Source: JBAYOE01 sp050950065
Lineage (GTDB): Bacteria > Spirochaetota > Spirochaetia > Sphaerochaetales > Sphaerochaetaceae
Assembly: GCA_050950065.1 (NCBI GenBank)
Contig: JBMNGX010000005.1
Span: 62,001-126,000, forward strand
DNA length: 64,000 bases
Reading direction: 5' to 3'
Both the position numbers and the translations under genes were made by a program. Positions 33,220 through 42,121 of this stretch are shown piece by piece. The notes beneath the pieces were generated by a model. That model was given only the letters and a program-made list of their open reading frames with translations. It was not told the origin of the DNA and ran no database searches. The first letter of the stretch is position 1. Each line of letters starts with the position of its first letter.

Positions 33220-35007
33220 ATGAATGCTAATGAATTAAGACAAAAATTTATAGATTTCTTTGTATCAAAAGAGCATGCACAAATTTCTGGTGCCTCTTTG
33301 ATTCCTGAAAATGACCCCACAGTTCTATTTACTACTGCTGGGATGCACCCCCTTGTTCCCTACATTTTAGGGGAAGAACACCCTGCAGGAACTAGGTTGG
33401 TTAACTACCAAAAGTGTATCCGCACAGGGGATATTGATGTTGTGGGAGACCCACATCACTTAACATTCTTTGAGATGTTAGGAAACTGGTCACTCGGAGA
33501 CTACTTTAAAGAGGATGCAATTAAATTTAGTTATGAATTTCTAACTAAACATTTAAACATCGATAAAGATAAACTCTCTGTAACTGTCTTTGCTGGAGAC
33601 GATTCAGTTCCTCGTGATGATGAAGCAGCTGGTGTTTGGCGCTCTTTAGGAATTCCCGAAGATAGGATCTACTTTTTAGGTAGAGAAGATAACTGGTGGG
33701 GGCCTGCTGGTGAAACAGGACCTTGTGGACCTGATACAGAGATGTTCATCGATACAGGCAGAGAATCTTGTGGGCCTGATTGTAAACCGGGGTGTTCATG
33801 TGGTAAGTACTTTGAAATTTGGAACGACGTCTTTATGGAGTTCAATAAAACTAAAGATGGCACCTATGTTCAACTAGATCGTAAATGTGTCGATACCGGA
33901 ATGGGAATTGAACGCACTGTTGCTGTTTTACAAGGGAAGCAGAGCGTTTATGAGACTGAAGTCTTTGCCCCAATTATTAGTGAAATTGAGAAACTTGCCA
34001 ATATTAAGTATGGGGATGATGAACAAACAGATATCTCTGTTAGGATCATTGCTGATCACTTAAGAACTAGTGTATTTATCTTAGGGGACCAAAGAGGGGT
34101 AAAACCTTCCAACATTGGACAAGGTTATATCTTAAGACGCCTTATAAGAAGGGCAGTTCGTCACGGCAGAAAACTTAAAATTAGTGAAGGCTTTTTAAGC
34201 TTGTTAGCCCCAGTTGTTATCGATATGTACAAAGATGCCTACAAAGAGATCAATGATAACAGAGAATTTGTTATTAATGAGCTCTCTTTAGAAGAGCAAA
34301 AATTCTCCAACACCCTAATTAAAGGGGAGCATGAGTTTGAGAAGATGTTACCAAATTTGCTCAAAGGTAAAAGTAGAGTAATCAACGGAAGAGTTGCCTT
34401 TAAACTTTACGACACCTACGGCTTTCCAATTGAACTCACTGAAGAGTTAGCCAATGAGCACGGTTTTAGTGTCGACATTGATGGCTTTAACGATGCTTAT
34501 AAAAATCACCAAGAGAAATCTAGAGCTGGTAGTGAACAAGTATTTAAAGGTGGGCTAGCAGATCACGATGAGTTAACCACCTCTTTACACACAGCAACGC
34601 ACCTTCTTCACCAAGCTCTAAGGATGGTTTTAGGAAATCACGTAGAACAAAAAGGGTCTAATATCACAGCAGAGAGATTGAGATTTGACTTTACTCACCC
34701 TCAACCAATGAGCAGTGAAGAGAAAAAGCAAGTTGAAGATATTGTAAATGACGTCATTAAAAAAGATCTTCCTATCTCCTTTAAGACAATGACAATTGAA
34801 CAAGCTCAAGAAGCTGGAGCAATTGCCCTTTTTGAAGGTAAGTACGGAGAGCAAGTTAAAGTTTACAGTGTTGGAGACTTTTCTAAAGAGGTGTGCGGTG
34901 GACCTCACGTAGAGCACACTGGAGTTCTTGGAACTTTTAAAATTAAAAAAGAACAATCCTCTTCAGCAGGAGTAAGAAGGATAAGAGCTGTCCTGATAAA
35001 AGAATAG
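33220..35007 (+). CDS. alaS: Alanyl-tRNA synthetase, short spirochaetal form
   Basis: 595 residues against about 870 in most bacteria. It charges tRNA-Ala. The class II catalytic core is at the N-terminus (motif 1-3 with F-T-x-A-G-M-x-P-L and E-M-L-G-N-W-S-x-G-D-Y-F), followed by an editing domain with the zinc-binding H-T-A-T-H-L-L-H and C-G-G-P-H-V-x-H-T-G (about residues 458-465 and 562-571). The C-terminal C-Ala dimerisation domain is absent; the same short form is known from spirochaetes. The start lacks a Shine-Dalgarno and fits the leaderless promoter. Confidence 0.96.
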   Translation: MNANELRQKFIDFFVSKEHAQISGASLIPENDPTVLFTTAGMHPLVPYILGEEHPAGTRLVNYQKCIRTGDIDVVGDPHHLTFFEMLGNWSLGDYFKEDAIKFSYEFLTKHLNIDKDKLSVTVFAGDDSVPRDDEAAGVWRSLGIPEDRIYFLGREDNWWGPAGETGPCGPDTEMFIDTGRESCGPDCKPGCSCGKYFEIWNDVFMEFNKTKDGTYVQLDRKCVDTGMGIERTVAVLQGKQSVYETEVFAPIISEIEKLANIKYGDDEQTDISVRIIADHLRTSVFILGDQRGVKPSNIGQGYILRRLIRRAVRHGRKLKISEGFLSLLAPVVIDMYKDAYKEINDNREFVINELSLEEQKFSNTLIKGEHEFEKMLPNLLKGKSRVINGRVAFKLYDTYGFPIELTEELANEHGFSVDIDGFNDAYKNHQEKSRAGSEQVFKGGLADHDELTTSLHTATHLLHQALRMVLGNHVEQKGSNITAERLRFDFTHPQPMSSEEKKQVEDIVNDVIKKDLPISFKTMTIEQAQEAGAIALFEGKYGEQVKVYSVGDFSKEVCGGPHVEHTGVLGTFKIKKEQSSSAGVRRIRAVLIKE

Positions 35008-35069
35008 CTTGAAAATAAATTTCCTTGACTTGTCCCCTTTATAATACGATTATTAGTTATAAAAATTTG

Positions 35070-35089
35070 TTTATTTCGAATGAAATAAA
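35070..35089 (+). promoter_or_regulatory. 5'UTR hairpin next to the Shine-Dalgarno of a small envelope protein
   Basis: TTTATTTC-GAAT-GAAATAAA (8-bp perfect stem, 4-nt loop) ends directly before AGGGGGAG. TATAAT at 35040-35045 is a possible -10, but the upstream TTGACT (35025-35030) is too close to it; a GATTAT at 35048 fits that -35 better. The hairpin could tune translation or protect the mRNA 5' end. Confidence 0.5.
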
Positions 35090-35100
35090 GGGGGAGTCAA

Positions 35101-35573
35101 TGAAAAAGGTTCTCTTAATCGTCGCACTGTTAATCATAAGCACAACAGTAATATTTGCAGCCCAACCAACTAAGGGAGTTGGAGTAGGAATTGAAACTGG
35201 GCTACCTCTATTTGTTGGTCCAGCAGCTCAATACAACTTTGGACCAGCTCAAGTAAATTTATCATTAGGTTATCTACGAACTTTCGGGTTTAATTTCTTC
35301 GCTCTACGAGTTGGGGGAGATTATAACTTCCCAACCCCTTTTATTAATAGTAGTTGGAATGCTGATTTTTACTTAAGTGTTGGTGGTACTTTGGATCTCA
35401 TATTTGGAGCAGGAACAGCCGTAGGAATTGGTATTCCTGTAACATGGTCTTGGCATGCCGATAAAGTTCCTATCAAAGTTTTTGTAAAAGCAGGACCAGA
35501 AATCTTTGTCACTGGTGGTGGCATGGTGGAATTTGTGGGCTCTGCTGGAGCAATGTACTACTTCGAAATTTAA
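35101..35573 (+). CDS. Small secreted beta-barrel-like envelope protein
   Basis: 157 residues from the ATG at 35101, with GGGGGAG 5 nt upstream. The N-terminus is a classic signal peptide (M-K-K, hydrophobic residues 4-18, cut site after F-A-A). The mature part is rich in Gly, aromatic and alternating hydrophobic residues and ends in M-Y-Y-F-E-I, like short outer-membrane beta-barrels with a C-terminal aromatic. The protein at 38425 has the same length and similar organisation and is probably a paralogue. Function is unknown; an outer-membrane or periplasmic location is inferred. Confidence 0.7.
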
Positions 35574-36595
35574 ACACCAACTTTTTTAACAGCCAACTGA
35601 CCACATGCACCGCTAATCTTTTGACCTTTGGAGTAGCGGTGTGTGTAGGGTATATTTAAACTTTTCAAATGGGACGTAAAATTATCTATCTCTTTTGAAG
35701 TGGGAGGAGCCCACTTCAATTCATCTGAGGGGTTCCATGGTATTAAATTAACAACCACATCAAGATTTTTTATAAACCTAGCTAATTGCTCGCTAGATTC
35801 TTTAGAGGTGTTGAACTTAGAGAGCATCACATACTCTAAAGTTATTCTCTTTTTATAAACCTTCTGGTAATTAATCAAAGCTTCTTTTAGTTTTTTCAAA
35901 TTGAAAGCTTTGTTAACTGGCATTATCTCATCTCTTAAACTATTTTCTGCAGCAACTAAAGAGACTGCCAATCTTACAGGTAAATCACTTTTAGCTAGTT
36001 GCTCTATCCCTGGAACTACTCCACTGGTGCTAATAGTAATTTTTCTTAGACCAATATTAAAAAGACTTTTATCGTTGAGATATCTAATTGATTCAATAAC
36101 TTCATCTAAGTTAGCTAAAGGTTCCCCCATCCCCATATAAACAATGTTACTAATTTCATCACCCAAATTTGTTAAGTGGACAAATTGCTCAACGATTTCA
36201 AATGCTTTGAGGTTTCTAACTAAACCCATGGTTGCTGTTCGGCAAAAGGTACACCCCATTGCACACCCAACCTGACTCGATAAACAAGCAGTTTTCCGTC
36301 CTTGGGCATCAACTAATAAAACAGCCTCTACAATCTGTTTATCGTGTAACTCAATTGCCAACTTAGTTGCCCCGCTAGGATCTGTTTGCTTATCAACAAC
36401 AGTGCTAGAGATTATTTTTACTTGTTGTTCAGTTAAAAGAGTTCTCATCTCTTTTGATAAAGTGGTCATATCGTCAAAGGAGGTAACCCCTTTGGCTAAC
36501 CACTGTTGTATTTGAGTTGCTTGATAACTTTTAGTAAGAGGAAGTTGTTTTAACAACTCCTCTTTATTTTTGCCATAAAGACTTAGTTGATTCAT
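35570..36595 (-). CDS. rlmN: 23S rRNA (adenine-2503-C2) / tRNA methyltransferase RlmN
   Basis: 341 residues. A radical-SAM enzyme methylating A2503 of 23S rRNA and A37 of some tRNAs. The cluster motif C-A-M-G-C-T-F-C is at about residues 112-119 and is followed by G-M-G-E-P-L-A-N-L-D (about 155-164); the C-terminal S-G-A-C-G-Q-L supplies the catalytic cysteine. Cfr-type resistance enzymes are related, but the motifs and lack of a mobile context favour housekeeping RlmN. It overlaps the convergent envelope gene by 4 nt. Confidence 0.93.
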   Translation of the reverse strand: MNQLSLYGKNKEELLKQLPLTKSYQATQIQQWLAKGVTSFDDMTTLSKEMRTLLTEQQVKIISSTVVDKQTDPSGATKLAIELHDKQIVEAVLLVDAQGRKTACLSSQVGCAMGCTFCRTATMGLVRNLKAFEIVEQFVHLTNLGDEISNIVYMGMGEPLANLDEVIESIRYLNDKSLFNIGLRKITISTSGVVPGIEQLAKSDLPVRLAVSLVAAENSLRDEIMPVNKAFNLKKLKEALINYQKVYKKRITLEYVMLSKFNTSKESSEQLARFIKNLDVVVNLIPWNPSDELKWAPPTSKEIDNFTSHLKSLNIPYTHRYSKGQKISGACGQLAVKKVGV

Positions 36596-36605
36596 AACTA
36601 TCTAA

Positions 36606-38225
36606 TTACCTTAGCATGGCAATTATTGCAAGTAAGACACCAGTAATTCCCTCGCCTCCAAGAAACCCACTGGCAATTAAATTGGTCTTATCTAAAACTG
36701 AATCAATTTTCTCTTTGCCAAAGATCTTTTTAGCAATGATTAAAACTATTGCTCCAAAACCCATGATTGTAGAAATATTTATTGGTAAATAGATTCCTAA
36801 CCCTAAAGTGGCGCTAGGAATTGCAAAGAGGTATAACAAAATTCCAATTACAGTTCCAATGGTAAAAGCCATAGGATGTCCCAGTCCTCCAACCATTGCA
36901 GTAACTGCTTGAGCTTGGGGGGCAGGAAGGAGTTCGGAACCAAAACCCCCAAAAGAGTGGCGTAAAGTAAATAGGGCAATTACAGCCACTACTGAACCAA
37001 CAACACCTCCAACTCCCTCTCCAATAATTTGACTTGATGGGCGAGTTCCAATTAAGTGACCCGATTTTAAGTCGTTCATCATATCACCAGTTAATCCACA
37101 AGCGACTGCAGTGACAGCTGCAACAGAGAAAGCAGCAATAGTTGATGGACTCCAAATTATTTGGATTGCAAGTAAAACTAAAATTCCAAAGATTTCCATT
37201 GGGTTAATTCCAGTTTGCCCTGTTAACATTGCAGCAACTTGGGTTGTTAGATAGATTCCAATGATTGTCACAACTGCTTGTAAGAAAGTTATTTCAGTAC
37301 CAACTGTCAACAATATTAAAACAGCAAGAATGACAGAGGCTGCTATCCATCTCACTTTTGGTGGTAAAGTTGCAATAACTGAGGTTGAAGATTTTCCTTT
37401 CTCTTTTGATGTAAGATCTTTGATTTTCTGATAACCACTTTTAACAATAATTCCCAGCCCTGTTCCAACCATCAAACCAATTCCAAGGTTTTGCCTAAAC
37501 AAATCGGCAATTCCCATATCACTAAAGAGCTTAGTAACTATCCCCAGAGGTGTTAAAATTAAATAACCAAAAATAGCTCCACCTAACCACAGTAAAGCTA
37601 GTGTAGGGCCAATGATTGCCCCAATACCTGCAGCCATTGGGCTTATCCACATCGAAACTGCTGGTACTACAGCGCTTCCCCCATAAATCAATAAAACAGC
37701 TGGGATAAGAGGTAGACCATCTCTAAAGATTGTAAAAACAACACTAAAAGCTAAAGCACTAAATAAAATTAAAGCACCTTTGCCTTTTGTTGTGCTGGCA
37801 ATGAGGGTGTTGTAAGCAGCTTGGCCCATTGGATAAGGGAGCTTTTCTTCAACTACATATTTTTGTCTGGCAACAATTGTGAACAACGTTCCTAACAAAG
37901 AACCACTAATAGTTATTATTAAAATTGAAATTACTGAAACTTTAGCATTACTATTTAAGATCCAAATACCTGGGAGGGTGAAAGCCAATCCTCCAGCAAC
38001 CATTGCCCCTGAACTCATCATTGTGTGAGTTACGTTAATCTCCTGTAATGAAGAGTTTTTAAATCTTCTAAGTAGGGCAACACTAACTACAGTAACAAAG
38101 ACAGTTGGCCATGGAAGAGCCCCCATTCTTAAGGCAACGTACATAGAGCTACTGGTAATAATGATCAAACCAACTAGTCCAATTATTACCCCTTTTAGGG
38201 TAATTTCGTTTCTTTTGGTCTCCAT
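36606..38225 (-). CDS. OPT family oligopeptide/metal transporter
   Basis: 539 residues from the ATG at 38225, preceded by AGGAGGTGGG; a longer in-frame start is not needed. About 14 hydrophobic segments. OPT transporters move peptides or siderophore-like metal chelates. Family marks are the N-terminal M-Y-V-A-L-R-M-G-x-L-P-W-P, G-Y-L-I-L-T-P near 225, T-G-D-M-M-N-D-L-K-S-G-x-x-I-G near 370-384, and M-G-F-G near the end. It lies 10 nt upstream of rlmN on the same strand, so the two may form an operon. Substrate unknown. Confidence 0.88.
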   Translation of the reverse strand: METKRNEITLKGVIIGLVGLIIITSSSMYVALRMGALPWPTVFVTVVSVALLRRFKNSSLQEINVTHTMMSSGAMVAGGLAFTLPGIWILNSNAKVSVISILIITISGSLLGTLFTIVARQKYVVEEKLPYPMGQAAYNTLIASTTKGKGALILFSALAFSVVFTIFRDGLPLIPAVLLIYGGSAVVPAVSMWISPMAAGIGAIIGPTLALLWLGGAIFGYLILTPLGIVTKLFSDMGIADLFRQNLGIGLMVGTGLGIIVKSGYQKIKDLTSKEKGKSSTSVIATLPPKVRWIAASVILAVLILLTVGTEITFLQAVVTIIGIYLTTQVAAMLTGQTGINPMEIFGILVLLAIQIIWSPSTIAAFSVAAVTAVACGLTGDMMNDLKSGHLIGTRPSSQIIGEGVGGVVGSVVAVIALFTLRHSFGGFGSELLPAPQAQAVTAMVGGLGHPMAFTIGTVIGILLYLFAIPSATLGLGIYLPINISTIMGFGAIVLIIAKKIFGKEKIDSVLDKTNLIASGFLGGEGITGVLLAIIAMLR

Positions 38226-38303
38226 AACCCACCTCCTAATTGTTATAACACAATATAACAAATTGACGAATTTTCGTTAAGTGTTAGAAAAAAAGGAAAA
38301 AAA

Positions 38304-38409
38304 GGTAACTTTTACCACTTTTTCTTGTTTAATTGAGTATAAATGGTAGCTGATTTGAAATAGTTTAGTTATTATTTTAGAAGAACGAGGAAAAACGGGC
38401 TAAGACCCG
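38304..38409 (+). promoter_or_regulatory. Leader region with two hairpins before the second small envelope protein
   Basis: GGTAA-CTT-TTACC at 38304-38316, flanked by A and T runs, looks like a terminator or attenuator stem; TATAAA at 38338-38343 is a likely -10 without an obvious -35. CGGG-CTAAGA-CCCG at 38396-38409 forms a hairpin directly before GAGGAG. The layout matches the hairpin-before-Shine-Dalgarno seen at 35070. Confidence 0.4.
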
Positions 38410-38424
38410 AGAGGAGAAAAAGGA

Positions 38425-38898
38425 ATGAAAAAAGTATTTATTGTTCTAGCATTAGTGCTTGTTTTAGTCGCTCCATTATCTGCAGCAAGATATTCTAAAA
38501 CCAATGGAATTGGAGTTGGACTAAGTGGTGGATATCCTGTATCTGGAGTTGCTTTCAAATATGGGATGCAAGATTTTAGATTAGTTGGTACTGTTGGATA
38601 CAACTACGGTGGTGGTATCTCTGCTGAGCTTGGTGCCCAATACGATGTTTACCAATTTGACATTGGCGAGCTTCCCTTTTATGTAAGTGCTGGTGTAACA
38701 GGAACTTTCTTTGCAAGTACAGACTTTCAAAACTTAGCCGCTGGTGGACAAGGTTTTGGAGCTCTCTCATATTTCTTTGAAGCAGTTCCAATTGAAGTTT
38801 TCTTAAAAGCAGGGGCTGGTGTAACTTACCCATTTAAAGATGCTAAAATTAAATTTGACTACGGTGCAGCACTTGGTGCTCTTTGGTATTTCGACTAA
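38425..38898 (+). CDS. Small secreted beta-barrel-like envelope protein (paralogue)
   Basis: 157 residues. Signal peptide at residues 1-21 (hydrophobic V-L-A-L-V-L-V-L-V-A, cut after L-S-A-A). The mature part is glycine-rich with alternating hydrophobic/polar strands (G-V-G-L-S-G-G-Y-P-V-S-G, V-G-Y-N-Y-G-G-G) and ends in L-W-Y-F-D. Length, signal peptide, V-P-I-x-V-F-x-K-A-G segment and C-terminal aromatic residues are shared with the protein at 35101. GAGGAG precedes the ATG by about 8 nt. Likely an outer-membrane or periplasmic structural protein, function not known. Confidence 0.7.
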   Translation: MKKVFIVLALVLVLVAPLSAARYSKTNGIGVGLSGGYPVSGVAFKYGMQDFRLVGTVGYNYGGGISAELGAQYDVYQFDIGELPFYVSAGVTGTFFASTDFQNLAAGGQGFGALSYFFEAVPIEVFLKAGAGVTYPFKDAKIKFDYGAALGALWYFD

Positions 38899-38922
38899 GA
38901 AATATAGAATTAGACAAAAAAG

Positions 38923-38954
38923 GTGGGGTTACTTCGGTGACCCCATTTTATTTT
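38923..38954. terminator. Bidirectional terminator between the envelope protein and hflX
   Basis: GGGGTTAC-TTCG-GTGACCCC (38925-38944) with a UUCG tetraloop, preceded by an A run and followed by T-rich sequence. It serves two convergent genes. Confidence 0.85.
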
Positions 38955-40212
38955 ACACCATGTAACGCTCTAGCTTAGATCTAAGATGGGGAGGTACTTT
39001 TGCCTCGATGTAGGTTCCATTATCTACATAATCGATTGTTGTTATGAGTCCCTCTTTTCTTAAAAGAGCTACAAGGTCTCCTTTTGAGTGGGGAAACAAA
39101 AACTTTAAATCAACAAAATCTAAGGCAATTAGATTTTCAATCTCATCAAGCAATTTATCAATATTCTTATTTTTTCTAACTGAACCTACAATTGCATTTG
39201 GATTTTCACTAACAATTTGATTTAAACTTCCCATATCGTAGATAGCATCACTTTTGTTTATAAAAAGGGCAGTTGGTTTATCTAAACTATCTAACGATTG
39301 TAAAACCTCTTTTGTTGTCTCATAGCACTGAAGCATATCGGGATGGGCAGCATCAACAACGTGGATAATTATATCGGCATAAACAGCCTCTTCCAATGTT
39401 GATTTAAAAGCTTCAACTAATTGGTGAGGAAGGTTACTAACAAACCCAACAGTGTCGGTAATTAAAAGTGAAGAGCCTTTAGGAAGGGTAATTTTTCTTG
39501 TTGTTGGGTCTAAGGTGGCAAAGAGTTTGTTCTCAACAAAAACATCACTTTCACTTAGTAAATTTAATAAAGAAGATTTCCCAGCGTTTGTGTAACCAAC
39601 AATTGCAGCAGTTGCTATAGAAGTTTCAACTCTACTTTTTCTTTGAATCTCCCTTTGACCAACAACTTTTTCCAACTCTTTTTTCAAGTTTGCAATCTTA
39701 GTCAAAACTAAACGGCGGTCAATCTCTAACTGGGTCTCTCCAGCATCTCTAGTTCCTCTCATTCCCCCTCTTTGGCGTGAAAGGTGGGTCCATTTACGCT
39801 CTAAGCGGGGAAGAGAGTATTGCTGACGAGCTAAAGCTACTTGCAAAACTGCCTCTTTAGTGGCAGCTCGGTCACTAAAGATTTGCAAGATCACCTCTTG
39901 GCGATCAATTACAGCAACATCAAAAATGCTCTCTAAGTTGCGTTGAACTCGTGGTTTTAAATCACTTTCGAAAATAACAAAATCGATCTCTTTCTCTTCA
40001 ATTAACTCTCTGATTTCTTCAACTTTACCTTTCCCAATGAGGGTTGCTGCATTGTATGTTCTTATGGGAATAATTAGTTGTTCAACAATTGTGCAATCGA
40101 TGGTGATGGCTAAACTACTTAACTCATCCATTTTAGCTTGAGCTCTATCGAAAGATTCATCACTTTCTTTTAGAGTTATTAACAGGGTGTTTAAATTTTC
40201 GTTCTCGTTCAG
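38953..40212 (-). CDS. hflX: GTPase HflX, probably starting at a CTG codon
   Basis: A ribosome-associated GTPase that helps rescue or split stalled ribosomes. The HflX N-terminal domain (A-A-T-L-I-G-K-G-K-V-E-E), the glycine-rich linker G-G-x-x-G-x-R-D-A-G-E-T-Q-L-E, and G-domain motifs G-Y-T-N-A-G-K-S, D-T-V-G-F and N-K-S-D are intact. The first ATG (40131) gives 392 residues but cuts the usual N-terminus; homologous-looking sequence continues upstream in frame (L-K-E-S-D-E-S-F-D, as in other HflX). The in-frame stop is at the TAG near 40240. CTG at 40212 has AGAGG 8 nt upstream and no in-frame ATG, GTG or TTG lies between with a ribosome site, so a 419-residue form is proposed. Confidence 0.85.
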   Translation of the reverse strand: MNENENLNTLLITLKESDESFDRAQAKMDELSSLAITIDCTIVEQLIIPIRTYNAATLIGKGKVEEIRELIEEKEIDFVIFESDLKPRVQRNLESIFDVAVIDRQEVILQIFSDRAATKEAVLQVALARQQYSLPRLERKWTHLSRQRGGMRGTRDAGETQLEIDRRLVLTKIANLKKELEKVVGQREIQRKSRVETSIATAAIVGYTNAGKSSLLNLLSESDVFVENKLFATLDPTTRKITLPKGSSLLITDTVGFVSNLPHQLVEAFKSTLEEAVYADIIIHVVDAAHPDMLQCYETTKEVLQSLDSLDKPTALFINKSDAIYDMGSLNQIVSENPNAIVGSVRKNKNIDKLLDEIENLIALDFVDLKFLFPHSKGDLVALLRKEGLITTIDYVDNGTYIEAKVPPHLRSKLERYMV

Positions 40213-40293
40213 GGTAAAGACCTCTTTTATTATTATCTAGTTACTTAAAACATATTATATGTTATACTCTGCCGTCGTTACAAGGAGAGTTGT

Positions 40294-41400
40294 ATGGGGT
40301 TAAACTGTGGTATTGTAGGCCTACCAAATGTGGGCAAGTCAACTATTTTCTCAGCATTATCAAATGCACCAGCAGAGGCGGCTAACTACCCCTTTTGCAC
40401 TATAAATCCAAACGTTGGAATAGTTGATGTTCCTGACCCTAGATTAGATAAAATTATTACAATAGTTCCCCCCCAAAAAACTATCCACGCTACAGTTGAG
40501 TTTGTTGATATCGCAGGTTTAGTTGCAGGAGCCTCTAAAGGGGAGGGTTTAGGAAACCGCTTTTTAGCCTCTATCAGAGAAGTTGGCATCATTGCCCACG
40601 TTGTTAGATGTTTTGAAGATGACGATATAATCCACGTTTCTAACAAAGTTGATCCTCTAAGCGACATTGAGACAATCAACATTGAATTGGCCTTAGCCGA
40701 TTTAGAGAGTGTTGAAAAAAGAATCTTCAAAGTTGAGAGGATGAGCCGTCTTGATAAAGAGAGTGCCAAACAAGCCTCAATGTTATTACCCCTTTTAAAT
40801 CTAATTAAAGAGAAACTTAGTGAAGGGGTTGCTATTAGAAACTTAAATTTAAGTGAAGAGCAACTAGAATTAATTTACGATTTACACCTGATTACAACTA
40901 AACCAGTTATCTATGTTTGTAACATAGGAGAAGATGATATTGGACAAGAGAATAAATATATTGAACTGGTTAAAGAGGTAGCTGAAAAAGAGAATTCTCA
41001 AGTAGTGGTTGTGTGTGGAAAAATAGAGGCTGAAATTGCAGCAATGGAGACTAAAGAGGAGCGCCAAGAATTCTTAGAAGCTTTAGGTTTAGAGAACTCT
41101 GCTTTAGATCAACTAATTCACACAGCTTATAAAACTTTAGGCTTAAGAACTTTTTTTACAGTTGGTGATATAGAGGCACATGCTTGGACAATTACCTCTG
41201 GTGATAAAGCTCCAAAAGCTGCAGGCACTATTCACAGCGATTTTGAAAAGGGGTTCATTAGAGCAGAAGTTTACCACTGTGAAGATCTATTTACCTACGG
41301 CAGTGAACAAAAAGTTAAAGAGGCTGGCAAGATGCGCCTAGAGGGAAAAGAGTACGTAGTTAAAGATGGGGATGTGATGCACTTCAGGTTTAACGTCTAA
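40294..41400 (+). CDS. ychF: Ribosome-binding ATPase YchF
   Basis: 368 residues. A universally conserved Obg-family ATPase. G1 G-L-P-N-V-G-K-S-T (about residues 8-16), N-Y-P-F-C-T-I (G2 region), D-I-A-G-L-V (G3), and N-I-G-E-D in place of NKxD, the YchF mark for ATP preference. The C-terminal TGS domain ends in K-D-G-D-V-M-H-F-R-F-N-V. AAGGAG is 8 nt before the ATG. A 13-nt palindrome ACATAT-T-ATATGT (40250-40262) and TATACT (40263-40268) lie in the region shared with divergent hflX. Confidence 0.96.
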   Translation: MGLNCGIVGLPNVGKSTIFSALSNAPAEAANYPFCTINPNVGIVDVPDPRLDKIITIVPPQKTIHATVEFVDIAGLVAGASKGEGLGNRFLASIREVGIIAHVVRCFEDDDIIHVSNKVDPLSDIETINIELALADLESVEKRIFKVERMSRLDKESAKQASMLLPLLNLIKEKLSEGVAIRNLNLSEEQLELIYDLHLITTKPVIYVCNIGEDDIGQENKYIELVKEVAEKENSQVVVVCGKIEAEIAAMETKEERQEFLEALGLENSALDQLIHTAYKTLGLRTFFTVGDIEAHAWTITSGDKAPKAAGTIHSDFEKGFIRAEVYHCEDLFTYGSEQKVKEAGKMRLEGKEYVVKDGDVMHFRFNV

Positions 41401-42120
41401 TTACCAAGTAACTTGGAAAATTATTGGTTCTGCTAATAAAAGAAAATCTATTAAAGGGATATCAAAACGGACCACTTTAGCAGAAATTTTTGTCCCATTT
41501 GTCAATCTTTTTACATTCTTAGGCAAAGTTATTTGTAATGAAATTATTGAAGATTCAATTGAAGAGGGAGCTTGTTCTCCTAAGATATAGCTAACCATCT
41601 CTAAATACTCATCCTCACTGATTCCTTCATTATACAAAGGGCCAAAGGTTTCAAAGTTGGGCTCTGCTAAGAAGGGGACCATCTTAACTAGTTGAGGATA
41701 GTTATCAATATTTAAGTTAATGTTTAAAGTTGTATCTAAAGCTAACTCTCTAATTTTAACGATGCTCTGTTTCTCTTTTTCGTTTAATTCGTCCAACAAC
41801 TTTTCAAAGCTGCTAAAACTAAACTCAATTAAATAACTATTTAATCCCACTTTAGAAGAGGTGGCATAATAGGCGCTATCAGTAGTTCTTAAGTTATTTA
41901 CAAAGTTCTCTATAGAGTTATCTAAGTAACTTTTATCTTGACTTCCCCCAGCTAATAGTTCAAAGTCGTCCAACAAATCTACAAAGAATTGATCAACATT
42001 TAAATTAGTAGTTGATTCTCCACCCCCTCTTTGATTTATAAAAAGAGCTTGTTGTACAACACAACTAGAGAGTGTGATTACTAAGAGTACTATTAGTAAA
42101 AGAGTTTTAACCTTTTTCAT
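41401..42120 (-). CDS. Hypothetical lipoprotein
   Basis: 239 residues. An N-terminal signal with M-K-K-V-K, a hydrophobic stretch and the lipobox L-S-S-C (Cys20), so it should be lipid-anchored. The remainder is soluble, with several predicted helices and no recognised motif. It begins 1 nt after the LiaF-like gene's stop and the stop is adjacent to the ychF stop on the other strand. The pairing with a LiaF-like envelope-stress protein suggests an envelope role, which is inference from position only. Confidence 0.7.
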   Translation of the reverse strand: MKKVKTLLLIVLLVITLSSCVVQQALFINQRGGGESTTNLNVDQFFVDLLDDFELLAGGSQDKSYLDNSIENFVNNLRTTDSAYYATSSKVGLNSYLIEFSFSSFEKLLDELNEKEKQSIVKIRELALDTTLNINLNIDNYPQLVKMVPFLAEPNFETFGPLYNEGISEDEYLEMVSYILGEQAPSSIESSIISLQITLPKNVKRLTNGTKISAKVVRFDIPLIDFLLLAEPIIFQVTW

Positions 42121-42121
42121 T

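Noticed and set aside
35025..35100. Upstream in-frame start of the small envelope protein at 35101.
   Set aside because: It would place a promoter-like stretch and the 5'UTR hairpin in the protein and destroy the signal peptide.
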